From Actinomycetospora callitridis (GTDB lineage Bacteria > Actinomycetota > Actinomycetes > Mycobacteriales > Pseudonocardiaceae): a DNA stretch of 64,000 nt. Positions 40,352 to 49,277 of the stretch are shown here, in pieces; position 1 is the first letter of the stretch, and each line of letters begins with the position of its first letter. The notes below the pieces were generated by a model. It worked only from the letters and a program-made list of their open reading frames with translations. It had not been told where the DNA came from and made no database searches. Location of the stretch: the NCBI RefSeq assembly GCF_028737265.1, contig NZ_JAQZAK010000010.1, positions 1 to 64,000 on the forward strand, written 5' to 3'. Position numbers and translations under genes: made by a program.

Positions 40352-41616
40352 GCCGACTCCCGGTGCAGCAGGGACACGCCCGCGGCGACGCTCACCGCGC
40401 GCGGTGCCGAGGCGGACGGCCGGGCCGGCGGATCGGGTGGGTCGAGCCACGGGGCCGCGACACCCCGCTCCTGGAACATCGCGCCGAGGTCGGCGCGCCC
40501 GGTTGCCCAGCCGTCGCTCCGGGTCCAGGCCGGTACCACGACGACCTCGCCCGCTCCGTCGCGGCGCCGCAGGACCCCGACGGCGTCGAGCGTGCGCGCG
40601 CCGTCGCGGTCGCGTCGGACCTGGAGGACCACCTGCACCGCGGCGGCGAGCTGGCTGTGCAGCGCCGCGGGACCGAGCCCGCCGAGGGCGGCGAGCGCCT
40701 CCAGCCGGGCCGGGACCTCGCGCGGCGCGTTGGCGTGCACCGTGCCCGCCCCGCCGTCGTGGCCGGTGTTGAGCGCGGCCAGCAGCTCGACCACCTCGGC
40801 GCCGCGCACCTCGCCGACGACGAGCCGGTCGGGGCGCATCCGCAGCGCCTGGCGGACGAGGTCGCGCAGCAGGACCTGCCCGGCGCCCTCGACGTTCGCC
40901 GGCCGGGCGACCATGCGCACGACGTGCGGGTGCGCCGGGCGCAGCTCCTCGGCGTCCTCGACGCACACGATGCGCTCGCTCGGCGCCACCTCGCCCAGGA
41001 GCGCCGCGAGCAGCGTCGTCTTGCCCGAGCCCGTGCCGCCGACCACGAGGAACGCGAGCCGCGCCGCGACGACCGCCCGGAGCAGGGCCACCCCGTCCGC
41101 GTCGACCGTGCCGCTGGCCGCCAGCGTCGCGAGGTCGTGGCGGGCGGGCCGGAGCACCCGCAGGGACACGCACGTCCCGTCGGCGGCGACCGGCGCGAGC
41201 ACCGCGTGCAGGCGCACACCCGATCCCGGCAGGCGCGCGTCGACGTACGGGCTGGCGTCGTCGAGGCGCCGTCCGGCCGCGCTCGCGAGCCGCTGGGCGA
41301 GGCGGCGCACCGCGTCCTCGTCGGGGAACCGGATGGTCGTGCGCTCGAGCCCCGCCCCGCGGTCGACCCAGACCGCGTCCGGGGCGGTGACGAGCACGTC
41401 GGAGGTGCCGGGCTCGCGCAGCAGCGGCTCGAGCGGGCCGGCGCCCACGAGCTCGCGCTGCAGGCCCCGCACGGCGGAGAGCACGTCGGCGTCGCCGACC
41501 ACCCCGCGGGCCTCCGCCCGCACGGCGGCCGCCAGGTCGTCGACCCCGGCCTGTCCACCGGAGCTCACCAGCCGCGTGCGGACGCGATCGACGAGATCCG
41601 CCGGCGCGGTGCTCAC
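40348..41616 (-). CDS. tadA: Tad secretion ATPase (CpaF/TadA)
   Basis: A 422-residue hexameric secretion ATPase. Walker A is VVGGTGSGKTTLLAALLG; the Asp box is ERIVCVEDAEELRPAHPHVVR; Walker B lies in ALRMRPDRLVVGEVRG; the His box is NTGHDGGAGTVHANAPREVPARLE. It powers pilus assembly from the cytoplasm. GTG start at 41616 overlapping the ssd stop. The C-terminal 40 residues are a Pro-rich extension beyond the usual family end. Equivalent to Rv3659c. Confidence 0.94.
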   Translation of the reverse strand: MSTAPADLVDRVRTRLVSSGGQAGVDDLAAAVRAEARGVVGDADVLSAVRGLQRELVGAGPLEPLLREPGTSDVLVTAPDAVWVDRGAGLERTTIRFPDEDAVRRLAQRLASAAGRRLDDASPYVDARLPGSGVRLHAVLAPVAADGTCVSLRVLRPARHDLATLAASGTVDADGVALLRAVVAARLAFLVVGGTGSGKTTLLAALLGEVAPSERIVCVEDAEELRPAHPHVVRMVARPANVEGAGQVLLRDLVRQALRMRPDRLVVGEVRGAEVVELLAALNTGHDGGAGTVHANAPREVPARLEALAALGGLGPAALHSQLAAAVQVVLQVRRDRDGARTLDAVGVLRRRDGAGEVVVVPAWTRSDGWATGRADLGAMFQERGVAAPWLDPPDPPARPSASAPRAVSVAAGVSLLHRESA

Positions 41617-42740
41617 GCCGCCCGTCCCCGGTCGGCCACGGCGTCGAGCGCGTCGAGCACCGCCGTGGCGGCGTCCTGCAGGGGACCGCGCCGGAGGCCG
41701 GGGACCTTGCCGCGGTCGAGGGCCGGGGCGAGGCCCGGCTCGGGCGCCACGGCGGCGAGCACGTCCAGCCCCAGGGCGCGGACGACGTCGTCGGCGTCGA
41801 GGCCACCGGGTGCGGGGCCGCGCACCACCAGACGCAGCGGCACCCCGCGCTCGACCAGCGGCTCGGCGACCCGGGCGGCGGCCGCGACGGCGCGGACCTC
41901 GGTGGGCACCACGAGGACGACGAGATCGGCGGCGTCGGCCACGGCGAGGGCCGTGTCCGACAGGTGGCGGGGCAGGTCGCACACCACGACGTCCCCGGCC
42001 CGACGCCCGGCCTCGATGACCGCCACGGCCGCGTCGGGCTCCGGGCCGCCGCCCCCGCGGTCGCACGCGAGGACCGTCAGCATCCCGTCGGGCGAGGGCA
42101 GCGCCTCGTGCAGCGACGCCGCGGACACCCGTCCCCCGCCTCCGCCGCCGAGTGCGAGCCCGCCCCACCGGAAGCCCTCGAGCTCCTCGGCCCCGGCGAG
42201 GAGGTCGATCCCGCCCCCGAGCGGGTCGCAGTCGACGAGCAGCGCCCGTGTCCCGCCCGTGCTCGCCCGGCCCGCGATCGCCACGGCGAGCACCGAGGCC
42301 CCGGCGCCGCCACGTCCCCCGACGACGGCGACGACCCGCCCCGGCCCGACGTCGGGCGAGGACCGCGCCCCGGTGTCGGCCAGCGACGAGATCAACCAGT
42401 GCTCGCCGTCCGGCAGGGACACCACGTGCTCCGCGCCCACCGCCACGGCGCGCTCCCAGACCGAGCCCGGCGGTTCGCCCCGGCAGAGCAGCACGACCGC
42501 GTCGCGACGACCGAGGCGCAGCGGCCCGAGCGCCCGGGCGGCGTCCTCGTCGACCAGCACCAGCCCGGCCGTGTGCCAGCGGCGGCGCACCCCCGCGGCG
42601 TCCGGCACCCGCTCCAGCTCGGCACCCGCGGCGGCGGCCAGCCGCACCACCTCGTCGAGGAGCTCCTCGTCGTCGGTCATCACCACCGCGCGCCGTCGGC
42701 CCTGTGCGCCCGCTCCGCCCGCCCCGCCCGTCCCCGCCAT
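41613..42740 (-). CDS. ssd: Septum-site-determining/CpaE-like ParA-type protein
   Basis: A 375-residue MinD/ParA-superfamily protein. The N-terminal receiver-like domain is followed by a P-loop region, VVAVVGGRGGAGASVLAVA, in which the second-last position is Ala rather than Lys, and LLVDCDPLGGGIDLL as Walker A'/switch. Actinobacterial Ssd proteins share this change. It probably places the Tad machine, and the Mtb homologue Rv3660c affects septation. It is the first gene of the tad operon; the promoter should be in 42741-42939, where no other gene is seen. Confidence 0.87.
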   Translation of the reverse strand: MAGTGGAGGAGAQGRRRAVVMTDDEELLDEVVRLAAAAGAELERVPDAAGVRRRWHTAGLVLVDEDAARALGPLRLGRRDAVVLLCRGEPPGSVWERAVAVGAEHVVSLPDGEHWLISSLADTGARSSPDVGPGRVVAVVGGRGGAGASVLAVAIAGRASTGGTRALLVDCDPLGGGIDLLAGAEELEGFRWGGLALGGGGGGRVSAASLHEALPSPDGMLTVLACDRGGGGPEPDAAVAVIEAGRRAGDVVVCDLPRHLSDTALAVADAADLVVLVVPTEVRAVAAAARVAEPLVERGVPLRLVVRGPAPGGLDADDVVRALGLDVLAAVAPEPGLAPALDRGKVPGLRRGPLQDAATAVLDALDAVADRGRAA

Positions 42741-42939
42741 CGGTGACCCCTCTCGCGTCCCGCCGTCGACGAGGACGCTGCCGCGGGAGGGGCACCGGGC
42801 GGGAGTGTCGGGCGCGGCCCTGGGGACGGCCGGCGGGCCTGGGGACGGAGGCGTGCCGCGCTCGGAGCCGAAGGCGTCCGGACGCCCTAGCCGCAGCGTC
42901 CGGCCGGCGGTCCGGCGCCGCCGGGGGTCAGGAGCGAGA

Positions 42940-43680
42940 TCAGGCGGGCTGCGCCGCCTCCGCGATACCGAGCCCCTCGCGCGCGCCGACCTGCCAGGCC
43001 TCGGCGCAGTGGGTGAACCAGCGGGCCAACCCCTCCGGCGAGCCGGTGGCGAAGGCCGCGGCGGCCTCGCGGTACTCGGTCTCCGCCCGGTAGTGGCCGA
43101 CCTCCGGGACCGCGAGGCCCTTGGGATCGAGGCCGGTGGCGACCGCGGTCAGCCGGGCGGCGGCGCGCGCCACGACACCTCCCGCCGTCGGGAAGGGCGC
43201 GAGGGTCAGGAGCTCGCCGTGCACGACCGCGACGAGCACCGGCGCCGGCACCGAGGTACCTCCGGTGACCAGCCCCGCGAGCCCGTCGAGGCGCTCGCCG
43301 ACACCCCGGTCGAGGCGGGGCCTGCCGAGGTCGTCGTCGGTGATCCCGGGCAGGTCGGCGGCGGCGAGCATGTGCAGCCGCGCGAGCGCCTGGCGGGGCG
43401 CCGAGCGCCAGGCCGCCAGCAGCCCGTCGAGGTCCTCGGCGACCCGCAGGGCGCCGGCGAGGACGGGGTCGGTGACCCGGCCGTCGTCGGGCAGCTCGGC
43501 CGACCCGCCGTCCAGGCTCGACGACGCACGGGCCGCGCGCACGGACGCCTCGGCGGCCGTCGCGGGCCACCCGCGCCGGTTCGCGCGGTGGTTGTGCACC
43601 CTCGTCAGCGCCTCGCGGACGGCGTCGGCGTCCGCGGCGACGCCGGGCAGGCGGGTCAGGGGCTCCAGCGGGTCGGCCAC
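42940..43680 (-). CDS. Fic-fold-like protein with degenerate motif
   Basis: A 246-residue, mostly helical protein. HNHRANRRGWPATAAEAS, ARLHMLAAADLP and then LTLAPFPTAGGVVARAAARL recall the Fic fold, where the active site is HPFxxGNGRxxR; here the His is Ala and the Asn is Gly, so AMP transfer is unlikely. Databases often label such proteins oxidoreductases, without support that I can see. The GTG at 43680 is the first credible start; the longer upstream frame covers a promoter region. It lies 199 bp upstream of the tad operon on the same strand. Confidence 0.6.
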   Translation of the reverse strand: MADPLEPLTRLPGVAADADAVREALTRVHNHRANRRGWPATAAEASVRAARASSSLDGGSAELPDDGRVTDPVLAGALRVAEDLDGLLAAWRSAPRQALARLHMLAAADLPGITDDDLGRPRLDRGVGERLDGLAGLVTGGTSVPAPVLVAVVHGELLTLAPFPTAGGVVARAAARLTAVATGLDPKGLAVPEVGHYRAETEYREAAAAFATGSPEGLARWFTHCAEAWQVGAREGLGIAEAAQPA

Positions 43681-43882
43681 GGCGCCGATCGTCGCAGCAC
43701 CCCGTCGCCCGGCCGCGTCGCAGCCCACCCCTCGCGGCCGAACGGCCCGGGTGGCAACCGCCGAACGGACCTGTATCGGTCCGGTCGGGGCAGTCCGCAT
43801 ATCCGGTTCCCGAAACCGGGCAGTAGGTGGACCACGTGATCGGCACCACAGCGACCGTGGGGCCACCCGAGAGGAGCGACTT

Positions 43883-44527
43883 ATGTCGAGCACCACCGAG
43901 GAGCGCACCGCGCGGCCGGCGCCGAGCCCCGGGCCCGCGGAGTCCACTCCGAGCTTCGCGGACCCGGGACCACTCGGTCTCGCGGCCTTCGCCCTGACGA
44001 CCTTCACGCTGAGCCTGTTCAACGCCGGGCTCGCCCCCGAGGCGCTCGAGCCGCTGGTGCTGCCCCTCGCCCTCTTCTACGGCGGTCTCGCCCAGTTCCT
44101 CGCCGGGATGTGGGAGTTCCGCAAGGCCAACACGTTCGGCGCGACGGCCTTCGCGTCCTACGGCGCGTTCTGGCTGGCCTTCGCGGCCTACGTCCAGTTC
44201 ATCGAGCCCGAGATGCTGGCCTCCGGCGTCACCGAGGCCCAGGTGAAGACGGCGACGGGGATCTTCCTCGTCGGCTGGGCGATCTTCACGCTCTACATGC
44301 TGTTCGCCTCGCTGCGGACCACCGGCGCGCTGGTGGGTGTGTTCGCGACGCTGTTCCTCACGTTCACGCTGCTGGCCGTCGGTGACCTCACCGGCGTCGA
44401 CGCGATCGCGACCGCCGGTGGTTTCGTCGGGCTGCTCAGCGCGCTGATCGCCTGGTACGCCTCGGCCGCGGTCGTCACCAACGCCACGTGGGGCCGCACC
44501 GTGCTCCCGGTGGGCCCGCGCAGCTGA
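43883..44527 (+). CDS. Acetate/succinate-type transporter (GPR1/FUN34/SatP family)
   Basis: A 214-residue, six-segment protein. DPGPLGLAAFALTTFTLSLFNAG corresponds to the family's NPAPLGLxxFAxTT motif, and GGLAQFLAGMWEFRKANTFGATAFASYGAFW is strongly conserved in SatP-type acetate channels. It probably takes up acetate or other short acids. The ATG at 43883 has GAGGAG upstream. It is divergent from the Fic-like gene with about 200 bp between. Confidence 0.92.
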   Translation: MSSTTEERTARPAPSPGPAESTPSFADPGPLGLAAFALTTFTLSLFNAGLAPEALEPLVLPLALFYGGLAQFLAGMWEFRKANTFGATAFASYGAFWLAFAAYVQFIEPEMLASGVTEAQVKTATGIFLVGWAIFTLYMLFASLRTTGALVGVFATLFLTFTLLAVGDLTGVDAIATAGGFVGLLSALIAWYASAAVVTNATWGRTVLPVGPRS

Positions 44528-44546
44528 TCCGGGCATCCTGGTCGGG

Positions 44547-44975
44547 ATGCAGCCGACCGGCGACGTCGTGCTGTCGGCCGCCGATCTGCACTGGCGCTTC
44601 TCCCGTGCGGGTGGGCCCGGCGGACAGGGCGTGAACACCACCGACTCACGGGTCGAGCTCTCGGTGGACCTGCGCTCGGTGGATCCGGTGGGCGCGCCAC
44701 TGCGTGACGAGGACCGCACCCGGCTCCTCGATCGGCTCGCCGGGCGCCTGCACGACGGTGTCCTCACCGTCGTCGCCTCCGACGACCGCTCCCAGCGACG
44801 CAACCGCCGTGCCGCCCGCCAGCGCCTGGCCGCGATCCTCCGCGACGCGCTGGCGCCGCCCCCACCGGCGCGTCGTCCCACGTCACCGTCCCGTTCCGCC
44901 CGTCGCAGGCGTCTGGAGGCCAAGCGCCGGCAGGGCGCGGTGAAGGAACTGCGCCGCCGACCGAACGGGGAGTGA
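44547..44975 (+). CDS. arfB: Alternative ribosome-rescue factor B (peptidyl-tRNA hydrolase)
   Basis: A 142-residue release-factor-like protein. The catalytic GGQ is in SRAGGPGGQGVNTTDSR (residues 25-27), as in ArfB/YaeJ and the human ICT1. The basic C-terminal tail (RSARRRRLEAKRRQGAVKEL) would enter the empty mRNA channel of stalled ribosomes. Nineteen bp after the transporter gene, so possibly cotranscribed. No gene is seen in 44976-45154. Confidence 0.93.
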   Translation: MQPTGDVVLSAADLHWRFSRAGGPGGQGVNTTDSRVELSVDLRSVDPVGAPLRDEDRTRLLDRLAGRLHDGVLTVVASDDRSQRRNRRAARQRLAAILRDALAPPPPARRPTSPSRSARRRRLEAKRRQGAVKELRRRPNGE

Positions 44976-45154
44976 CCCCCAACGGGGGAACGCGTTGAGT
45001 ACCGCGGGCGGTCAGGGGGAAGACCGGGCCGAGAAGTGATCAGCCGGCGGCGCGCCGTGGAGCGCGGCGCACACCCGGTGACGTGGCACGATGACCGACC
45101 TCAGCACCCGCTCGCCGACCCCACCCCGAGCGACCGACCCACGCAGGAGCGCCC

Positions 45155-45634
45155 GTGACCCGCCCCGAGCAGCCGGCCAGCGGCTCGTCCGCCCCGCCGG
45201 TCGTGCCCTCGATCCCCCTGAACGCCGAGCCCGTCCGGCAGGACGGCGACGCCTCCGTCGGCTCGCTGGTCAAGGAGGTCACGACCCACGTCTCGACCCT
45301 CGTGCGCGCCGAGGTCGAGCTGGCCAAGACCGAGATCACGGCCGAGGTCAAGAAGGGCGTGCAGGGCAGCGTCTTCTTCGTCGTCGCCGGCGTCGTCGCC
45401 CTGTTCAGCCTGTTCTTCCTCTTCATCGCGGTGTCCGAGGCCTTCAACCTCATCTGGCCGACCCAGCAGTGGGCCGGCTACGCCGTGACGTTCGGTCTCA
45501 TGATCCTGTTCGCCGGCCTCATGGGTCTGCTCGGCTATCTCAAGGTCCGCAAGATCAAGGCGCCGGAGCGGACGATCGAGTCGGCCAAGGAGTCGGTCGC
45601 GGTCTTCAACCGCGGCCGCTCCGACGCCGCCTGA
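45155..45634 (+). CDS. Holin-superfamily III (DUF1469-like) membrane protein
   Basis: A 159-residue protein. After a polar N-terminus comes an amphipathic helix (LVRAEVELAKTEITAEVKKG) and two membrane segments (VFFVVAGVVALFSLFFLFI and AGYAVTFGLMILFAGLMGLL), the usual layout of the actinobacterial phage-holin-like family. Function is unknown despite the name. GTG start with AGGAG upstream. Matches Rv3669, just before the ephE equivalent, whose reading frame begins at its stop (CTGA). Confidence 0.86.
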   Translation: MTRPEQPASGSSAPPVVPSIPLNAEPVRQDGDASVGSLVKEVTTHVSTLVRAEVELAKTEITAEVKKGVQGSVFFVVAGVVALFSLFFLFIAVSEAFNLIWPTQQWAGYAVTFGLMILFAGLMGLLGYLKVRKIKAPERTIESAKESVAVFNRGRSDAA

Positions 45635-46563
45635 GCACCCGCCTGAGCACTGCCGCAGGGCCCGCCGTCGAGATTCCCGGGCCCTGGATCCACCGCACCG
45701 TCTCGGCGAACGGCGTGCAGCTGCACGTCGCCGAGGCGGGCCCGGAGTCCGGGCCGCTGGTGCTCCTGCTGCACGGCTTCCCCGGGTTCTGGTGGGCCTG
45801 GCGCCACCAGCTCCCGGCCCTCGCCACCGCCGGGTACCGGGTCGCCGCCGCCGACCTGCGCGGCTACGGCGAGTCCGACCGCCCGCCCCGCGGCTACGAC
45901 CTGTGGACCCTCGCCGGTGACGCCGCCGGCCTCGTCCGTTCGCTGGGGGCGCGCGAGGCGACGATCGTCGGCGCCGGGTGGGGCGGGGCGGTCGCCTGGA
46001 CGCTCGCGACGCTGCGTCCCGGCGTCGTCTCCCGGATCGCGGTCGTCGCGGCGCCGCACCCCCGGGTCGTGCGCGACGCCGCGCGTCGCCGTCCGTGGGG
46101 GCCGGCGGTGCGCGTGGTCGCGTCGCTGCAGCCCCCGCGTCTGCCCGAGCGACGGCTCCGCCGTGACGACGCCGCCTGGGTCGCCGAGCTCCTGCGCGCG
46201 GGTTCGGGCGACGGGTGGGCGTCGGCGCCGGAGTTCGCCGAGGTCGCCGACCGCCACCGGGCCGCGATGCTGACCCCCCGCGTCTCGCACACGGCGCTGG
46301 AGGGCTTCCGCTGGTGCGTGCGCTCGCAGTTCCGGCCCGACGGGGCGCGCTACGCGGCCGCGATGGCCCGCCGCGTGACGGTGCCGGTGCTCCAGATCCA
46401 CGGCGAGGCCGATCCCTGGGTGCCCGACCGCGTCGCCCGCGCCTCGGCGCGCTGGTGCGACGCCGGGCACGTGCACCGGACGCTCGCCGGCGTGGGGCAC
46501 TTCCCCCACCAGGAGGCGCCCCAGCACGTCACCGACGCACTGCTGGACTTCCTGGACGAGTGA
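45631..46563 (+). CDS. EphE-like alpha/beta-hydrolase lacking the nucleophile
   Basis: About 310 residues with the epoxide-hydrolase layout: LLHGFPGFWWAWRHQLP, DLRGYGESDRPP, then TIVGAGWGGAVAW. In active relatives the elbow is GHDWGG; here Asp is Gly (about residue 116) and His is Ala. The acid (GEADPWVPD) and His (GVGHFPHQEAP) remain. So epoxide hydrolysis by the usual route is doubtful. No ATG or GTG precedes the conserved core; the CTG overlapping the holin-like stop, or the CTG at 45643, may start it. Position matches Rv3670. Confidence 0.8.
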   Translation: MSTRLSTAAGPAVEIPGPWIHRTVSANGVQLHVAEAGPESGPLVLLLHGFPGFWWAWRHQLPALATAGYRVAAADLRGYGESDRPPRGYDLWTLAGDAAGLVRSLGAREATIVGAGWGGAVAWTLATLRPGVVSRIAVVAAPHPRVVRDAARRRPWGPAVRVVASLQPPRLPERRLRRDDAAWVAELLRAGSGDGWASAPEFAEVADRHRAAMLTPRVSHTALEGFRWCVRSQFRPDGARYAAAMARRVTVPVLQIHGEADPWVPDRVARASARWCDAGHVHRTLAGVGHFPHQEAPQHVTDALLDFLDE

Positions 46564-46625
46564 TTGTGGGGCCTTTCCTGACCCTATCGGCGTGCTGCAT
46601 TAGATCGTCAGCAGATGGCCCCCAG

Positions 46626-46662
46626 GCTGACACCGGCGGCTGACATCGGCCGCTGACACCGA
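46626..46662. repeat. Three 13-bp direct repeats
   Basis: GCTGACACCGG, GCTGACATCGG and GCTGACACCGA recur at exactly 13-bp steps (46626, 46639, 46652) between the ends of the ephE-like and marP genes. Purpose unknown; it may influence transcription ending. Confidence 0.5.
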
Positions 46663-46663
46663 C

Positions 46664-47860
46664 CTATGCCGCGCAGGACCCCGTGCTGACGCGGCCGGTG
46701 GCGCCCAGCGAGGCGTCGAGGGCCGGGCGCACCTGGTCGGCGGTGAGCACGAAGCCGGTGTCGCCCTGGTCGACCGCCGCACCGAAGACGACGCCGATGA
46801 CGCGGCCCTGGGGATCGACCAGCGGGCCTCCGGAGTTCCCCGAGCGCACCTGCCCGCGGATCGTGTAGACGTCGCGGGTGACGGTTTCGCTCTCGTAGAT
46901 GTTCGGGCCGCGCAGCTGGATGCGCTGGCGCACCTTCGCCGGCGAGGACGAGAACGGGCCGTCCAGCGGGTAGCCGAGCGCCACGGCGTTGTCGCCGGTC
47001 TCGGCGCCCGCGAAGTCGAAGTCCAGCGGGTCCGCGTCGAGCCCGGGCACCGCGAGGACGGCGACGTCGACCTCGTCGTCGTAGTAGACGACGCGGGCGG
47101 GGCGGGTGCGGGAGTCGCCGTCGGAGGTCGGGACCTCGACCGAGACCTCGTCGGTGCCCGCCACCACGTGCGCGTTGGTCATGACCCGGTCCTCGCCGAC
47201 GACGAACCCGGTGCCCTCGAGCGCCCGTTGGCACGACGGGGCCCGCCCGCGCACCTTGAGCACGCTGGCGCGGGCCTGCTGCACCACGGGGTCCTCGACG
47301 AGCGCCTGCTCCGGCGGCGGCACCTCGGCGATCGGGGTGGACGAGAAGGGGCTCAGGACGTCCGGGAAGCCCGAGGCGTCGAACAGGGCCCGCAGCTCGG
47401 AGGGCAGCGCGCGCAGCGGGGCGGGCATCACCGAGTCGACGCCGGCCAGCACCCGCGAGTCGCGCAGGGAGGACGCGAGCGCCGTCTCCGACGAGCTCGC
47501 CAGCGGCAGCGCGATGAGCCAGGCGACGATGAGCGCGGTGATCGCCTGCAGCACCGAGCCGAAGGCCGAGTCGACGGTGCGCACGGCCGGCAGGCGCATC
47601 CGGTCGCGCAGCGCGCGCCCGAGGTAGACCCCGAGCGTCTCGCCCAGCGCGACGAGCGCGACGACCAGCAGCACGCTGACGACGATCTTCGACGTCGTCC
47701 CCTCGAAGTTGTCGACCAGCGCAGGAGCGATCTTCAGCCCCAGCAGCGCGCCGCCGAGCACGCCGAGGAAGCTCAGCGCCGCGACGGCGAGACCATGGCG
47801 CCAGCCCGAGATGCCCGCGGCGATCGCGAGCAACACGACGACGACATCGACCCAGCTCAC
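46664..47860 (-). CDS. marP: Membrane-anchored periplasmic serine protease (MarP type)
   Basis: A 398-residue protein with four N-terminal membrane segments (CvpA-like) and a periplasmic trypsin-fold protease. The triad is His near 231 (MTNAHVVAGTDEV), Asp near 266 (DDEVDVAVLAVPG) and Ser near 342 (RGQVRSGNSGGPLVDPQGRV). Two cysteines may form the regulatory disulfide seen in the M. tuberculosis enzyme, which protects against acid and oxidative stress. Equivalent to Rv3671c. GTG start at 47860 overlapping the upstream nudix stop. Confidence 0.93.
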   Translation of the reverse strand: MSWVDVVVVLLAIAAGISGWRHGLAVAALSFLGVLGGALLGLKIAPALVDNFEGTTSKIVVSVLLVVALVALGETLGVYLGRALRDRMRLPAVRTVDSAFGSVLQAITALIVAWLIALPLASSSETALASSLRDSRVLAGVDSVMPAPLRALPSELRALFDASGFPDVLSPFSSTPIAEVPPPEQALVEDPVVQQARASVLKVRGRAPSCQRALEGTGFVVGEDRVMTNAHVVAGTDEVSVEVPTSDGDSRTRPARVVYYDDEVDVAVLAVPGLDADPLDFDFAGAETGDNAVALGYPLDGPFSSSPAKVRQRIQLRGPNIYESETVTRDVYTIRGQVRSGNSGGPLVDPQGRVIGVVFGAAVDQGDTGFVLTADQVRPALDASLGATGRVSTGSCAA

Positions 47861-48624
47861 CGGATCGGACCTCCTTCGGCGGCCGCGTCCGGCCTGCTCG
47901 GCGCGGCGTGCCCGGACTTCCACGCAGTCGTCCCTGCGCTCAGGTCGTGCCGCTGCGCCCACACCTCGTCGAGGTCGCGCACATCGGAACGGTCCCAGGG
48001 TCTCGCCCACCCGGCCAGGGTGAGCATCCAGTCCACCAGGCCCGCCGTGAAGCCCCAGACGAGCAGTCCTCCTGCGGCGAACGCGGGACCCACGTACCCG
48101 GACGGACCGGTGACGAGGAACCGCGCCGCCGGATCGGTGAGCGCGGCGACCGGCACGCGGACCACCGCGGCGGTCTCGCCCTGGTCGACGACCCGCACCG
48201 GCACGGGCCGCGCCCAGTGCGCGAGCACGGGCGTCACGGCGAACCCGGTGACCGGGATCGTCAGCGGCGGCAGCGTCACCAGGGGGACGACGCCGTCGGG
48301 ATCGAGGCCGGTCTCCTCGTTCGCCTCGCGCAGCGCGGCGGCGACGGGGCCGGCGTCGGTGGGGTCGATCGTCCCGCCGGGGAACGCGGCCTGGCCCGCG
48401 TGCGCGCGCATCTCGGCGGCGCGCTCGGTGAGCAGCAGCTCGGGCGCGTCCCCGGGGCCGGCGAACAGCATGAGCACCGCGGCGCTGCGCCCGTTCGGCG
48501 CCGTCCCGGCGATGCGTCGCCGGAACGGCACGTCGTCGGGCCCGAGGCGCCGGCACGCCGCCACGAGCGGGGCGAGCCAGTCGGGGGCGGCGTCGGGGTG
48601 GGTGCCGGAGTCGGTGTCGGTCAC
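47857..48624 (-). CDS. NUDIX hydrolase, CoA-pyrophosphatase type
   Basis: A 255-residue hydrolase. LLLTERAAEMRAHAGQAAFPGG is the NuCoA motif, followed by the nudix box (GGTIDPTDAGP then REANEETGL). It probably cleaves CoA or acyl-CoA into phosphopantetheine and 3',5'-ADP. The GTG at 48624 overlaps the tlpA stop. Equivalent to Rv3672c and part of the four-gene block nth-tlpA-nudix-marP. Confidence 0.9.
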   Translation of the reverse strand: MTDTDSGTHPDAAPDWLAPLVAACRRLGPDDVPFRRRIAGTAPNGRSAAVLMLFAGPGDAPELLLTERAAEMRAHAGQAAFPGGTIDPTDAGPVAAALREANEETGLDPDGVVPLVTLPPLTIPVTGFAVTPVLAHWARPVPVRVVDQGETAAVVRVPVAALTDPAARFLVTGPSGYVGPAFAAGGLLVWGFTAGLVDWMLTLAGWARPWDRSDVRDLDEVWAQRHDLSAGTTAWKSGHAAPSRPDAAAEGGPIR

Positions 48625-49277
48625 CCGGCACCGCCCCGGGCGGCGTCGACCGCGGCGCGCACCTGCTCGGGGGTGCGCAGCACCTGCGGCGGGATGTCGA
48701 CCACGGAGCCGTCGGCGCGTACGAGCACGCTCGCGGGCAGGATCGGCGGCGCGCCGAGCTTCGGCCCGACGACCTGCGCGGGGTCGCTCACCGACGGGTA
48801 GCGGGCGCCGAGGCTCTCCATCAGCGCGAGGGCGGTCGTCGTGCGGTCCGCGGCGTCGACGCCCAGCACCGCCACCGCGCCCGGCTGCGCCGTGTAGGCC
48901 TCCAGCGCGGGGATCTCGTCGCGGCACGGCGCGCACCACGACGCCCAGAGGTTCACCAGCGTGTCCCGCCCGGCCAGGGCCGTGGCGAGGTCGACCGGAC
49001 CCGGCGCCCCGAGGCACTCCAGCGTCACGCCCGCGAGCGCGGCGACGGGCGCCGCGCCCGGCACCGGCTCCGGGCAGGGTGCCAGCGCCGCCGACGCGCG
49101 GGCGGAGGCGACGGCACCGGGATCGTCGCTCCCGGCGGCCGGGGCGGGCTGGAGCACGGAGCTCGGGTCGGTGGCCCCCGGCAGCGAGGACCCCGTGTCC
49201 CGGGGCCACAACGCGATCACGCCGACCACGGCCAGCACCACGACCACGAGGGTGGCCCGGATCTCGGCGCGGGTCAC
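48621..49277 (-). CDS. TlpA-like membrane-anchored thioredoxin
   Basis: A 218-residue thioredoxin-fold protein with an N-terminal membrane anchor (residues about 8-24). The redox motif is WASWCAPCRDEIPALEAY (Cys115-Ala-Pro-Cys118). Extra cysteines at 68 and 88 may pair. It probably reduces or isomerises exported disulfides, perhaps those of MarP encoded nearby. GTG start at 49277 overlapping nth. Equivalent to Rv3673c. Confidence 0.9.
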   Translation of the reverse strand: MTRAEIRATLVVVVLAVVGVIALWPRDTGSSLPGATDPSSVLQPAPAAGSDDPGAVASARASAALAPCPEPVPGAAPVAALAGVTLECLGAPGPVDLATALAGRDTLVNLWASWCAPCRDEIPALEAYTAQPGAVAVLGVDAADRTTTALALMESLGARYPSVSDPAQVVGPKLGAPPILPASVLVRADGSVVDIPPQVLRTPEQVRAAVDAARGGAG

